This document shows, in pieces, positions 1 to 10,952 of a stretch of DNA of 64,000 nucleotides (within the stretch, counting starts at the first letter, position 1; every line of letters begins with the position of its first letter). Origin of the DNA: Allodiplogaster sudhausi (lineage: Eukaryota > Nematoda > Chromadorea > Rhabditida > Diplogasteridae); assembly GCA_945643635.1 (NCBI GenBank), contig CALZFC010000006.1:738501-802500 (forward strand). The letters run 5' to 3'. A program made the position numbers and the translations under genes. The notes below the pieces were generated by a model, which did not search any database, was not told the DNA's origin, and was given only the letters and a program-made list of their open reading frames with translations.

Positions 1-2
1 GT

Positions 3-504
3 GGAGAGGTGCAGACGGAGATGGTTGACAGCAGCAACCGCCTCATGTGGTACATCGACTATGCGTCGGTTACTGTAGAGGTGAGCAGAGGGCGGGAAAT
101 TTGAATTTTTAGATACTATGCGCCGGATACGGTAGAGGTGAGCAGAGGGCGGGAAATTTGAATTTTTAAAAACTATGCATCGGTTATGGTAGAGGTGAGC
201 ACAGGGCGGGAAATTTGAATTTTTAAAAACTATGCATCGGTTACGGTAGAGGTGAGCAGAGGGCGGGAAGTTTGAATTATTCAAAAGCTACTGGCCATAC
301 TTTTAAATATTAAAATTTAATGTTAAACAACAAAATTGTTCAGAGTCTCGCCCACTCGACGCGCAGCTCGGAAGCAGTTCGCTATCAGTTCTGGCAGTTC
401 GAGTACATGCTGCGGCTGGTTATGGCACAGGTCAGTGGGAGAGAGAGAGAGAGAGAGAGAGATAGAGGGAGAGAAAAAGAGAGAGATGAAGGCAGAGAGG
501 AAGA

Positions 505-549
<45 letters not shown>

Positions 550-3042
550 GAGAGGGAAAGAGGGAGATCGAGGGAGAGAGAAAGAGAGAGAGGAGAGAGA
601 GCGTGAAGAAGAGAAAACAAAGTTAGAAAAATCGTGATGGATCAACGAGAGATTTTAATTGAAATTTAATCACGAATTGGAAATTCAAATCTTCAATATA
701 ACCAGAAGGGGAGTCACTAGATCCATTAAAAAAAGGACCTCCAATGTAACAGGTGGACTACTGCTGCTGGCATAAATAGATATATTCGACCGCGCATAGC
801 GCAAAGCGATTTCTCTTCCTAGGCGTACTCATATAAAAAAACAACAATATACAACAATCAAACAATGCCAAATTTTGATGTGCGTGTACAGTTGGGAACA
901 AATTGTTACATGGGCCCGCAAGCCAAGAAGGGAGAGATAGAGTGAGAGAGAGATTGAGGAAGAGAGAGGGAGAGAGCGAGAAAGAAAGAGGGAGACAAAG
1001 AGAGATTAAGAGTGTGAGAGAAAAATCGATAATGTGAGAGAGAGGGAGAGAGAGAAAGAGAGAGCTTCTTTTCTAGGAAGAGAAGACCGGCCGTCTCTCC
1101 TCGCTGCACCACATCATCGACATGGCAGGCTACGAGATCAACCCCTTCACGATGCTCTTCGTCACCTCGGGCACGCTCGCCTACTACTCGCAGCTCTTCC
1201 ACTATGAGAACTTCCCCGAACTGGTAAGTGAGCCAGAAATTCACATTTGAATTCGCGCCATTTTTCCTGACTCAAGTTGCGAGCGAGCACATGTGATTTA
1301 AGAGAGACGCGCCTACAATTGGTTGGGAAAATTCAAAGAGATTACAGACGAGTTTTGAGCACGTTTAACGCAATATTGTTTAGATTGTGACAGCATTATA
1401 ATAAATTTTTTACCATGTTCCCCCAGCTGATGAGACGAAATAGCGTAGCAATTCTGATATCTCCTATTTTTATCCTAATATTTATCATATTAATTTTTTT
1501 TATTGCTATTATAGAAAGCAAAAGTAGGCCAATGTGCCTCTAATCTTGCCAACTTTGAAATATATCATTATGTCCTCGAGCAACTTGCAGGTGAAAAATA
1601 AGGCACTGTAAGTATAATAGTGATTAATGAAGACGATTCCAATATCAAATAAGAATATATATTAAACAATTTTATCATTTTCTAATCTTAATATTTGTGG
1701 CGTCAAATTTTAGTAATCTATAAACTGAAAGAATCTGTTTTATTAAATTACTGATTGAACTGTTGCCACCTTTGGTGATTGAACTGTTGCCACCTTTGAT
1801 ATATGTTCATTTAAAATTCCATCTGCAATTCGATCATCGACGGTGGTGCAAATTATTTATATATTGTCTTCGAACAAATCAATATGTTAATTTTATGTAT
1901 AGACTAAAATTTATAATTTAGATGTAATTTAATTAGCTGTTAATTATAATGTCATTTTAATTTGGACACATCTAGACTTTTTTGTAATCTTAAGACGAGC
2001 GATTAATGGTTTTGATTTGGCAAGCCTGATCCATAGCAAAACAGCATTTTAGCTATTTTTGGTGCTACCGCTGGGTTGATTGGTAAACAAACTGTTCATC
2101 AAAATAATGAAATTGAGAAGCGTCAAAAAAATTAATGTGTTATTTTGTTCATTTATTCATTTAATATTGATTCTTTTTTTAAATAATATTTATTTACTTA
2201 CTTGCTTCTTTCTGTCTATAATTCCCCTCGATTCTAAGGTGAGCCCCGGGTCGATGGTGAACATTGCCAAATGGATCCACGTGCCGTACAAATTGTGCCG
2301 CGCAGTGATGCCCGCCGGCTTTGCCGATCGCTTCCAGCTACAGGTTTTATTTTATTTTTTTATAAATTAATTTTTTGAAAAAAAAAATATCCGAAAAAGA
2401 ACGATGAACGATCAAGGAAGAAATGTCAAAATTGGTAGATTACTGGCAAATATGTATATGAAAGTTAAAACCGCATTTACATGATTTCATGCACAGTAAT
2501 TTGAGCCAATTTTGAGAATAAAGAAAGCAACGCAATAATGATAGAGAGATAAATGCAACTAAAATGAAAGAAGCCGCCCTAGGACTCGAGCTTCATGGTC
2601 GAGCTGCAAAAGCAGGTGAAACTCGACCAGATTCCCGTATCGCTCGGTGGCACTAATACGGTAAAAGATTTCTTTTTTCTCTCGCTCCTTTCTTACTTTG
2701 TTCGAGACCAAGAGTAACACACGCCATGATAAGGAACGCTGCTCATAACAGTACGACTCGTGTATGCCCATCGCTAACCCGTCTAATGTCACTCACCGCT
2801 CTAGTTCGTCTAATGTTATTAGCTACATACATATATTACCGTAACCCATTATTTCGTTACCGTATCCCATAATTGCACCCAGGAGATCCAGTGCACGCCA
2901 GCCGTCAAAGTGCCACCGGAGAACTACTGGGCGCCGTCGGATGACGCGCTGCTCGCGTCGCTCGAAGCCATCCATGTGCCGGCGAGGAAGCGGCGGCACG
3001 TCAAGCTGGACGTCGCAGAGGCGGGACAGAAGATATCGTGGT

Positions 3043-3096
<54 letters not shown>

Positions 3097-4608
3097 GGGA
3101 GACAGAGAGTGGAAGAGACAGAGAGGGAGAGAGAGATACATAAATTTGGACTATTCACAATGAAGTCGATATTGAAATTACTTACCCGCAAGTGATCACG
3201 AGTTTCAATGTTTGGTCTAACTATATAGAACAGCGCAAACATGCAAACCTCCGGGATACTTTGTCTGACCATGAGATGGAGAGAGGGGAAGTGAGTATGA
3301 AACGGAAGGAGAATGGAAGGGAAGGAAAAAAGATAGAGAAGCACAGAGAAGTGGAAGAGATAGAGAGAATGGGAAGGAGAGAAGAGGGAGAGGGTTGGAG
3401 AAAGAAGGAAAGAAAGAGAGAGAGTGCGAGAGATAGAGAAAGAGAGAGAGAAAGACTATTCCACCATTTCCAGGTACTTCCGCACGGACGGCGACATCTT
3501 CTTCGGTGTCTTCTACGAGGCGACTCCATCTTCGTCAAAGGAGATCGAGAGCGGCGCGAGCAAAAAGGACAAGGAGAAAGAGGTTGGGAACAGAGATCTT
3601 GAGAGAGGCAAAGAAGACTGGCGGTAGCCTTATGCGCTCAGAATTTGGACAAATACATTGTATTACGGTGATTTAAAAAAAACAAAATTGCGTCTTTCTT
3701 GTCGCTTTTGACCTGTTAAAAAGCGGATTAAAAATAATTTTTGCACCGTCATATAGCCTCTGTCCCTCATTTTCTCGAAAGTCACCAAGAAAAGAGCCGC
3801 TTGAGAAGTCAGAAGAGATTTTTTGGTTTCTGGACTTCTTGAAGTGCTCTCCGTGACAGCTTCCTCTTTAATTTTTCAAACGCAGAGTAGCTTTTCTGTG
3901 TTCCAGTGCAAGGAGCTAGAGACGGACGACCTCGAGATGGTCTACCCGTACGTCAAGCTTACGGCTAAGATAGTGCACGAGTGGGACTCTATTGTTGCGG
4001 AACAGCCGGGGAGGTGAGCAAGTTCAATATATGTCCTATCTTATTTGTCTTACATTTAGCTTCTCATCTACTCGCTTATTAACACTTACTTTTAGTAGAC
4101 AAGGACAGTTACAACGCAACTATGAACAGCACAGTCTATGTAATGAAGAAAGTGAGCACAAGCAAACCACGGGGGTCAAAAAGTTCTTGTTGATACATGA
4201 AAATAAGATTGTGAATGTCTATGAACTTCGCAAATTTTTTTTTAGCAAAAATAATTTTTGTGAATAAACAGGTAAATTAGCCAGCAGGTTCATTGCCCCC
4301 CATCTCTCTGAAGGAGCACTAATTTCAGCTGAAATCTTTATGACTTTTCCTGACCATTGTTGTCGCGTCTCTCTAAATAATATGTGCAATCTCGCCCATG
4401 ACTATCAGGCAAAAAGGCGCGAATTCAAACGTGAGTTTTTCTGTCTCTTTCCAGATACTACGTGGTGTGGTGCAACAATCACTCGTGGCTGACGAAGCGC
4501 GCCGTCGAGCAGCTCGTCCACGTGGACGTGGCTGACGGCAAGACGAAGCGCGTCCACTTCGACGGCACGCTCTCGCCCGCCAAGCAGACAATTCCACCGT
4601 GCGAGTAG
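3..4608 (+). CDS. SEC14-like lipid-transfer protein, CRAL-TRIO plus GOLD domain (5' partial)
   Basis: Nine exons, splice phases all consistent: 3-80, 344-430, 1077-1223, 2239-2343, 2583-2660, 2883-3040, 3474-3582, 3907-4013, 4455-4608 (stop TAG 4606-4608); 340 codons visible, N-terminus outside the window. Exons 2-5 read as a CRAL-TRIO lipid-binding fold: QFWQFEYMLRLVMA, then LSSLHHIIDMAGYEIN, then HVPYKLCRAVMP, closing with QIPVSLGGT, the usual LP-x-x-x-GG end of this domain. Exons 6-9 read as a GOLD beta-sandwich: VPPENYW linker, SWYFRTDGDIFFGVFYE, and YYVVWCNNHSWLTKRAVE. This CRAL-TRIO/GOLD pairing is known from SEC14L and nematode CGR-1-type proteins, which exchange phosphoinositides or hydrophobic ligands between membranes and can tune small-GTPase signalling. 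The ligand here is unknown. Introns 2 and 6 run straight into (GA)n just after the donor. Family call is firm; the exact orthologue is not. Confidence 0.9.
57..285 (+). repeat. Four 57-58 bp tandem repeats spanning a splice donor
   Basis: The boundary TAGAG/GTGAGCAGAGGGCGGG starts near 75, 133, 190 and 247, so the last ~24 bases of exon 1 and the first ~33 of the intron are repeated four times. Each copy keeps the codons for (D/Y/N)YA-x(3)-VE followed by a GTGAGC donor. The first copy is used in my model. Confidence 0.9.
431..645 (+). repeat. (GA)n microsatellite at the start of SEC14-like intron 2
   Basis: Almost pure purine GA/GAGG tract beginning six bases after the GTCAGT donor at 431. 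It produces Arg/Glu-rich frames on plus and Ser/Leu-rich frames on minus, neither of which is a gene. A second GA block (917-1070) fills the last part of the same intron. Confidence 0.9.
1236..1325 (-). repeat. Dispersed repeat 'R-Eco' copy, minus orientation
   Basis: Contains the family core (TTTGAATTCGCGCCATTTTTCC on this strand, the reverse of GGCGCGAATTCAAA), then CTGACT and a GAGCACATGTG...TTTAAGAGAGACGCG segment seen in the other copies near 4.4, 7.8, 9.3, 11.8 and 60.1 kb. It begins about a dozen bases inside intron 3 of the SEC14-like gene. Confidence 0.65.
3041..3140 (+). repeat. (GA)n microsatellite at the start of SEC14-like intron 6
   Basis: The donor GTGAGG at 3041 grades directly into about 45 bases of uninterrupted GA, then impure GA. 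The intron ends in another GA block (3260-3460) just before the exon 7 acceptor. Confidence 0.9.
4305..4450 (+). repeat. Dispersed repeat 'R-Eco' copy, plus orientation
   Basis: About 140 bases: GGAGCACTAA..., CCTGACCATTG, GTCTCTCTAAAT, CAGGCAAAAAGGCGCGAATTC, then AACGTGAGTTTTT. It ends a few bases before the acceptor of the last SEC14-like exon. The same order of blocks recurs near 7.71-7.86, 9.22-9.34 and 60.04-60.21 kb. Confidence 0.7.
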
Positions 4609-5555
4609 AGGAGAGGGGGCCATATGTATACCCAATTGGTAGCCCCACCCAATTGGTAGTACCACCCAATTGGTTCCCTCACACAAGCGGTACCCCCCCA
4701 AGTTACCTATGGCACAAGCCAGGGCCCGCATCCAATTGCCCCCTCTCCGCTCATTCACGTGGTTCCAATTGATACAAAATCCGTTTAAGAAATTGCCGTA
4801 ACGATATATTTGATGTGAAACAGCGAACGTAGTCCTTACAGCGGAAATTAGATTAATCAGTCATACCCAACCTCATATCTACAACGAAAAAAAAACAATT
4901 AATTCCCAAACACCAACATTCCGCGAGCGAAGCGCATATATTTTATTTAACCGAAAGTACCATAACAGAATGCATTGTTCTTATATCTTTTGATAGCTTT
5001 TTTTGCTTATTTACGGCCTTTTCTCTAGAATGAACATAAACGTCCCGAAGAAAGAATAAGCATTTCGATTTGAGTGATTATCTCTTTCTCTCTCTCTCTC
5101 TCTGTCTCTCTCTTTTTCTTTCTTTCGTTCTTACATTCTCTTTCTCTTCTCTCTCTCTCTCTCTTTCTCTGACTCTCTCTCTCATGTTGCCCATTCGTTC
5201 TGCAAATGTTTTGCTCATAAATGATACATCAATCTTCGTCATTAACAAAAAGATCAAGATTGTCCGGGATAAAGTATAAATTTTCAGAAAGAAACAAGTA
5301 CCATTGCAAAGTTAGCGCACATGTACAACATAAATCAAGAGATTTTATTGATTTTTTTTTAAATTTAAGAATGTTGATACGAAATAATTCAAGGAGGAAC
5401 TGCAAAGGTCGTTTTCAGGTCGTGAAACTTTACAAAAGGCTTGAAGTTGCTTATGTGAATGTTGCGTGCGTGGGTGGATCAGCTGTCATTATTATTTTGT
5501 CGATTTGAAGTATTCCCGCCAAATTTAATTATTAAAATTTCCCGCCAATCCCCAC
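4609..5555. other. Convergent intergenic spacer; no gene seen
   Basis: It separates the stop of the plus-strand SEC14-like gene from the last visible exon of minus-strand PEX1. It holds three ACCCAATTGGT units (4630, 4647, 4664; 17-bp spacing) right after the stop codon, a CT microsatellite (5078-5185) and AT-rich sequence. I looked here on the minus strand for the rest of PEX1 (end of D1 and all of D2) and found no compatible exon. There is no clear AATAAA for the SEC14-like gene. Confidence 0.7.
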
Positions 5556-8495
5556 CTGATCGAGCGGCGGCATCTGAAGGACTCGATCGAAGAAGCGGCG
5601 ACCGCCACTGCTCACGAGCGCCGGATGCACAGAAGTCAAGCGACGGGCTGTCGCGACGACGGAGAAGGAGGAGGCAAGGACAGAAAAGGGGGCGGAGCCA
5701 GAAGAGGAGGCGGAGCCGGACGAGGGGGCGGAGCTAGTCGAGGAACGGCCCCCACGCAACAGAAGTCGCCATAGGACTGAAAAGAAGACATGTATGTATT
5801 CTCTCTCTCAATTTCTCTCTTCTCTCGCTACCCTTTCTCTGCTCGGCCATACTTTATCTTTATCCTCTCTCTTTATCTCTCTCTCTCGCTCTCTCTTTCT
5901 ATCTCTTTTTCTTTCTCTCCTCGCTCTCATCTCTCTCTCACCATGGAAGACCCTCTCGACCGCTACAACTCTCTGCTCCTCATCCCCTCCCGCCGTCGCG
6001 ACCAGGTCAATGTCGTCCAGCAACAGCAGAGAGGGCGCACGACGCGAGAGGGCGCGAGTCAAGGAGGCGAGCTGCTTCTCGATCGTTTCCGCTTGTTTGC
6101 CTGTGAGTGAGACAGATGGAGAGAGAGAGTTAGAGAGAGAAAGGGAAAGAGATAGAGATAGAGCCAGAGAGAGAGAGAGAGATAGAAAGGAACATGGATT
6201 AGAAATAATTTTTTTTTGAAATATGCTCCTCTTTAAAATATATGTTTTACTTCCTACTAACAATAAGCGCCAACAATTTACAATGTCGTAAAGATTGTCT
6301 CGTTCTTTTATCCCTCTATGCTCTCTCTCTCGCTCTCTCACTCTCTCTTTCTCTCTCGCTCTCTCTCGCTCTCCTCCATCTCTCACCTTTCCACGACGCG
6401 CAGTCGACGTACGCCGTATAGAACGTTTCGGGAGCGTGATGCGCGTCTCTCGCCAGCAGCCGCAGCACACTGCTACGGCCACTGCCGCTGCTGCCCGCAA
6501 GCAGCGTACACACGCCGGATGAAGAGCCTGTAATGTGCATATAAGTTTTATAAGTTTAAAATATCCACTGATATAGAAAATATTATTAAAAAATTTTAAT
6601 GTAATTAAAAGGGCTTTATTACTAGAACGCAAAAAAAGAGAAAAACCTCCCGATGTTGTCGCAGCAGTGAAACGTAGCCAGCCGAGGAGCTCAGCGCACA
6701 GGGTACGTTGCCACCTCGAATTAACAACAGCTTGGTCATTCTTTATAATAAATATAAGATATGTAAGTATGAATGGATGTTAATGATAGCATTGCGAATA
6801 AAATGTGGCTGTGTTCGTTTCACTTTTTCTTTCATTGTCAACACTCTTTACCTGAGTCTTAGTCTAATAGTACGCTTTTCGACGGTAGCGCCAAAACATG
6901 CAGGAAGAGTAGCGGATGGCGTAGCGTCGCTCTCGCTCTGCTTTCTTGAGTCTTCCTTCTCTGACTTGCCGTTCGCGTCACTCTCTGGCTCAGGGTGCTG
7001 CTGCGGAAGGAAGGAAAGGGCATTTTTGAATAAGATGAGAAAAAAAAACTTTTATTCATTAAAGTCCTTTAAAATCTGAAAGGAAAAGGAATTTTTGAAA
7101 CGGATGAAAAATTACTTTTATTCATTAATGTCCTTTTAAATCTATAATAGAAAGTTAATAAGTGTCCATCTCTATCAGTGAATTTTGTCAACCATTAAAA
7201 TCAATAAATGAACTGAATCTACATGAAATGAATGAATATCTTCAATCTAAAAAAAATAAAATTAATCTACCTTAATTCGAATCGTCGTCTCTTCGTGCGC
7301 AACAAAGCACACATCTCGCATTCTGTCGCGGACCTCGTCGGCCGCACCCGCAAGCTGGATGCGGAGCGACGGGCCGTCTGACAATGAGAATGAGAATTAA
7401 TATTTCTCAATTTTTTTTAAATGTTACCAAAATATTGCACAATAAAATTTTTTTAATTGTTATTTAGTTTGTTCAAGCTTTTTTTTTTAGATCAAATCCA
7501 TCAATTCCGTTGCTGGCAATTTCTTCCTCTAGATAACCGATATTGCCATAGATGCCGAAATGGCAGTCTTCCTGTTTTTTTTTTAGCAAGATTAACTCCC
7601 AGAACTACGATACCAATTTCTGGGAAAAAAAATTTGAAAACAAAATATTAAAGGCATTTGAAATATTTGTTAGAAAGTTAAATATTCTTTAAGGTAAGAT
7701 GAAGAATATTAAAGGAGCGCCGAATTCTACAGTAATTCTTTTTTTTTGCAACTCTCCTGACCATTGCATTCGCTGCTCACTAATGTAAATGGCATGTACA
7801 TACTCGCTCGTCATTGGGTCAGGCAAAATGGCGCGAATTCAAACGTGGGTTTTGGCTCTTATAGATGACGAAGCCATGCGCCCGCTTACTCTGGCAGGGC
7901 AGCTCGTACGAAATGCCCCTTGCAGGCAGTAGAAGTGGATAGGCGGAGAAGAGGGAGTGCAAACGAGCAGACACTTCTGCAGCATTCGCTGTAAGACGCT
8001 CACCATCCTGAAAAGGCGCCAGAGAGAGAGAGAAAGATAGACAGTGAGAACGAGAGAGAGAGAGAGATAGAGAGAGAAAATAGAGAGAGAGTAAAACCAG
8101 AGTATTCCGCAGTGTCCAAATATATTCACTTTTAACAGTTAGTCATGTTCATATAAATTCTTTTTTCTGTCATTGTTATGCCGTCTCGCATCAAGTGAGC
8201 CGGTGGTTCGCTGGGTGCGTGTGCTCTTAAGTATATTTGCAACAATGAGAACCTTGATACGTAGCCGACACATCATTTCTGATTAGTCTCCCTTACTCTC
8301 TTGTCTTGATCCTTCTATCTATTTCATTCTCTCTCTCTCTCTTCCTTCACCTACTATCTCCGTTGTTCTCTCTCGCTATCCCACTCTCTCCCTCTCATCT
8401 CACTCTCCCCCACATCTCTCTCTCTCTCTATCTCTCTAATTCTCATCGCTCTCCCTCCCTCCCCACACACTCCCTCTCATCTCTCTTTCCAATCC

Positions 8496-8536
<41 letters not shown>

Positions 8537-9519
8537 CCTACCTCAGCATGACTCGCCGTGACATCGACAGCGGAGAGTGCCGCAAGCGCACTCTCATCGA
8601 CCTGCTCGGCCAGTACTCGCTCGTATTCGATGAAGGGAAAAGGGGTGGAAGAAGAGGAGGAAGAGGAGAGGCAATGGATCACGTGAGAGGGGCGCGCCTT
8701 AAGTAGGAATAATAAATACATGTAAATTAAGACATGTGATGTAATTTACTTGTTTAAACAAAAGTAAGATGTTATTCCTTTGCGACGTTTCAATGAATAT
8801 AATAATTTATATCATAATTGTTTCTGACAAAAATATTGCAATTGAAAAAAAATTTAAGCAAAATCACATTAAGCGCTATCCTAATGGAGCGAGCGAGATC
8901 GTCGTTGCTCGGCCGCTCGCTTTCCGCGTCTCTCGCGTCGAGGGAGCTGCCGCCGCGGCGCGGAAGACGCACGAGGAGCGCGTAGTTCTGCTGCTGCTGC
9001 TGTCCGTTGTTATTGTGGCTCTCGCGCGCTCGCAACCGCACCGCGTTGTATGACGCGTAGTGTGCGTTGTCTGTTTTTTTAAAATTAAGTTTCGTTAATT
9101 AACTTTGAAAAGTTTAACGAAGCCAGTAAACCGGCTTTGAGTATGAAGTTATGAAGGAATATATTTCACAGAGGGATATGAATAAATAAAATTATTTGTA
9201 AGATAATATCAATAAAACTAAAGGAGCACGGAAAAAGTTTCTGAGTATTTCGTTCGCATCTCTCTAAATCACACGTGCTCTATCGAGAAGTGTCAGGCAA
9301 AAAAGCGCGAATTCAAACGAGAGTTTATTTGGTAATCCTTTAAATATTTCCAACCATCTTCATGAAGCGTGAAGATGACGCCGGGGTGCGCGAGTGTGCG
9401 AGCCGCTCGCGGCACGAAGCAACGCGGCAAGACGCGCAAGAGGAGAGGAGGGTGAGGAGCAGAGGAGGAGAGATGAGCACGCCAGGAGGAAGAAGGCGTG
9501 ACACGGCAAGAGACTCTGG

Positions 9520-9560
<41 letters not shown>

Positions 9561-10913
9561 GGAGAGTAAGAGAGAGAGAAAATTTTTTTTTTTTAATTTT
9601 TTTAAGATGGGCTTAAAAAATGAGCCAGGCGGTTTTCGTACGGTAAAATATTATTTTTGCACTAATCATACCGGCGCAAATGATGCTCCGGGATAGTATA
9701 TACCCACATATAAAGATAATTATAATATATTAAATTAAATTATAGAATAAAAAAAAATTTGCAATATTGCTAGGAGCTAGGAAAAATGCGAACAGTCTGA
9801 AGCGCAAATTGGAATTCCTTCCAAACTCTCCACCCTTTTGTTTCTACGATAAGAAATGTTTTATGTAATTTCATTAATCTGTTAGATAAACGGATTAGAC
9901 GGGGGAAAATGTCTGATGCAAGTGAGCGAGAAGGATAAAGAAGAAAAATCCTGATAAGAAAATATACAAATTAATGCTACTTATCAAATTATTCGTATAA
10001 AAGGGAAAAATTGACAAAAAAAAACTTTTTTCCACGACGTGCTTCAGAAATGAGACAGGCGGTTCGCATACAATAAAATATTATTTTTAAAACACTGATC
10101 TAGAAAAGTTTGTTCTGGAATAATAATAATATTTTTGTTACTGAAATAAAGAATGTTCTCAGTATAAAAAAAGAACAATGAAAATAAAATATAGCATATA
10201 AAAAAAGAGAATCCAGAGGCGCATTCTCTGACCGCAGAGCGAGTGCGTGAGCGGCGGCGGCGCGTACGCGCGAGTCCTTGCGAGCGTTCGCTGAAGAGGA
10301 AGCTGACGACGGCGTCCCTCGAGTGGTCGCCAGTACGTGCAGCTCGGTCGAGGGCATTAGGAGAGAGGCGCGGCCGGCAGGGGGCGGGGGAGAGATCGAT
10401 TCTAGAGAAATTAGCGTGGATAAAAGAGTAAATAAGAACAAATTAAAAAAAGAAATATTTAAAAGAAGGCAAAATTCCCGGCAGAAGAAAACTTTTTTTT
10501 AAACATATGTATGTCAATGTGTTTCCATATTTGGTAATGACAACAAGAGAGAGAGAGAGAATGCGAGTGAGGAAGAGAAAGAGAGAGAAACATTTTACAA
10601 GATGTGGTTTAAAATTGATTCAGGCGGTTTGCGTGAGGTATAAAATTATTTCACAGTTCGCATCCAAAGCAGAATGATGACGATGACTCAGGTAGTTGTA
10701 GAAATTAATTGTAAAAAAGATTTATAGCATTGGGACTGAAAGCAATCGGCTAAGTTTATTTCTTTAAAAGAATGAAAAAATTAAGAAAAGGAGTGAGAGA
10801 GAGAGAAAGAGAAAAGAAATGGAGATAGTGAAAGAGACAGTAACAAAGAAAGAGAGAGGGGAGAGAGAGAGGGGAAGAGGTACACTGAAAGAGATAGTGA
10901 GAGCGAATGAGAA

Positions 10914-10952
<39 letters not shown>

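Noticed and set aside
8548..8706. Plus-strand frame MTRRDIDSGECRKRTLIDLL, with relatives at 20608 and 21715
   Set aside because: It is the antisense of PEX1 exon 9 and of its duplicates; the minus frame has matching splice phases and fits PEX1 spacing.
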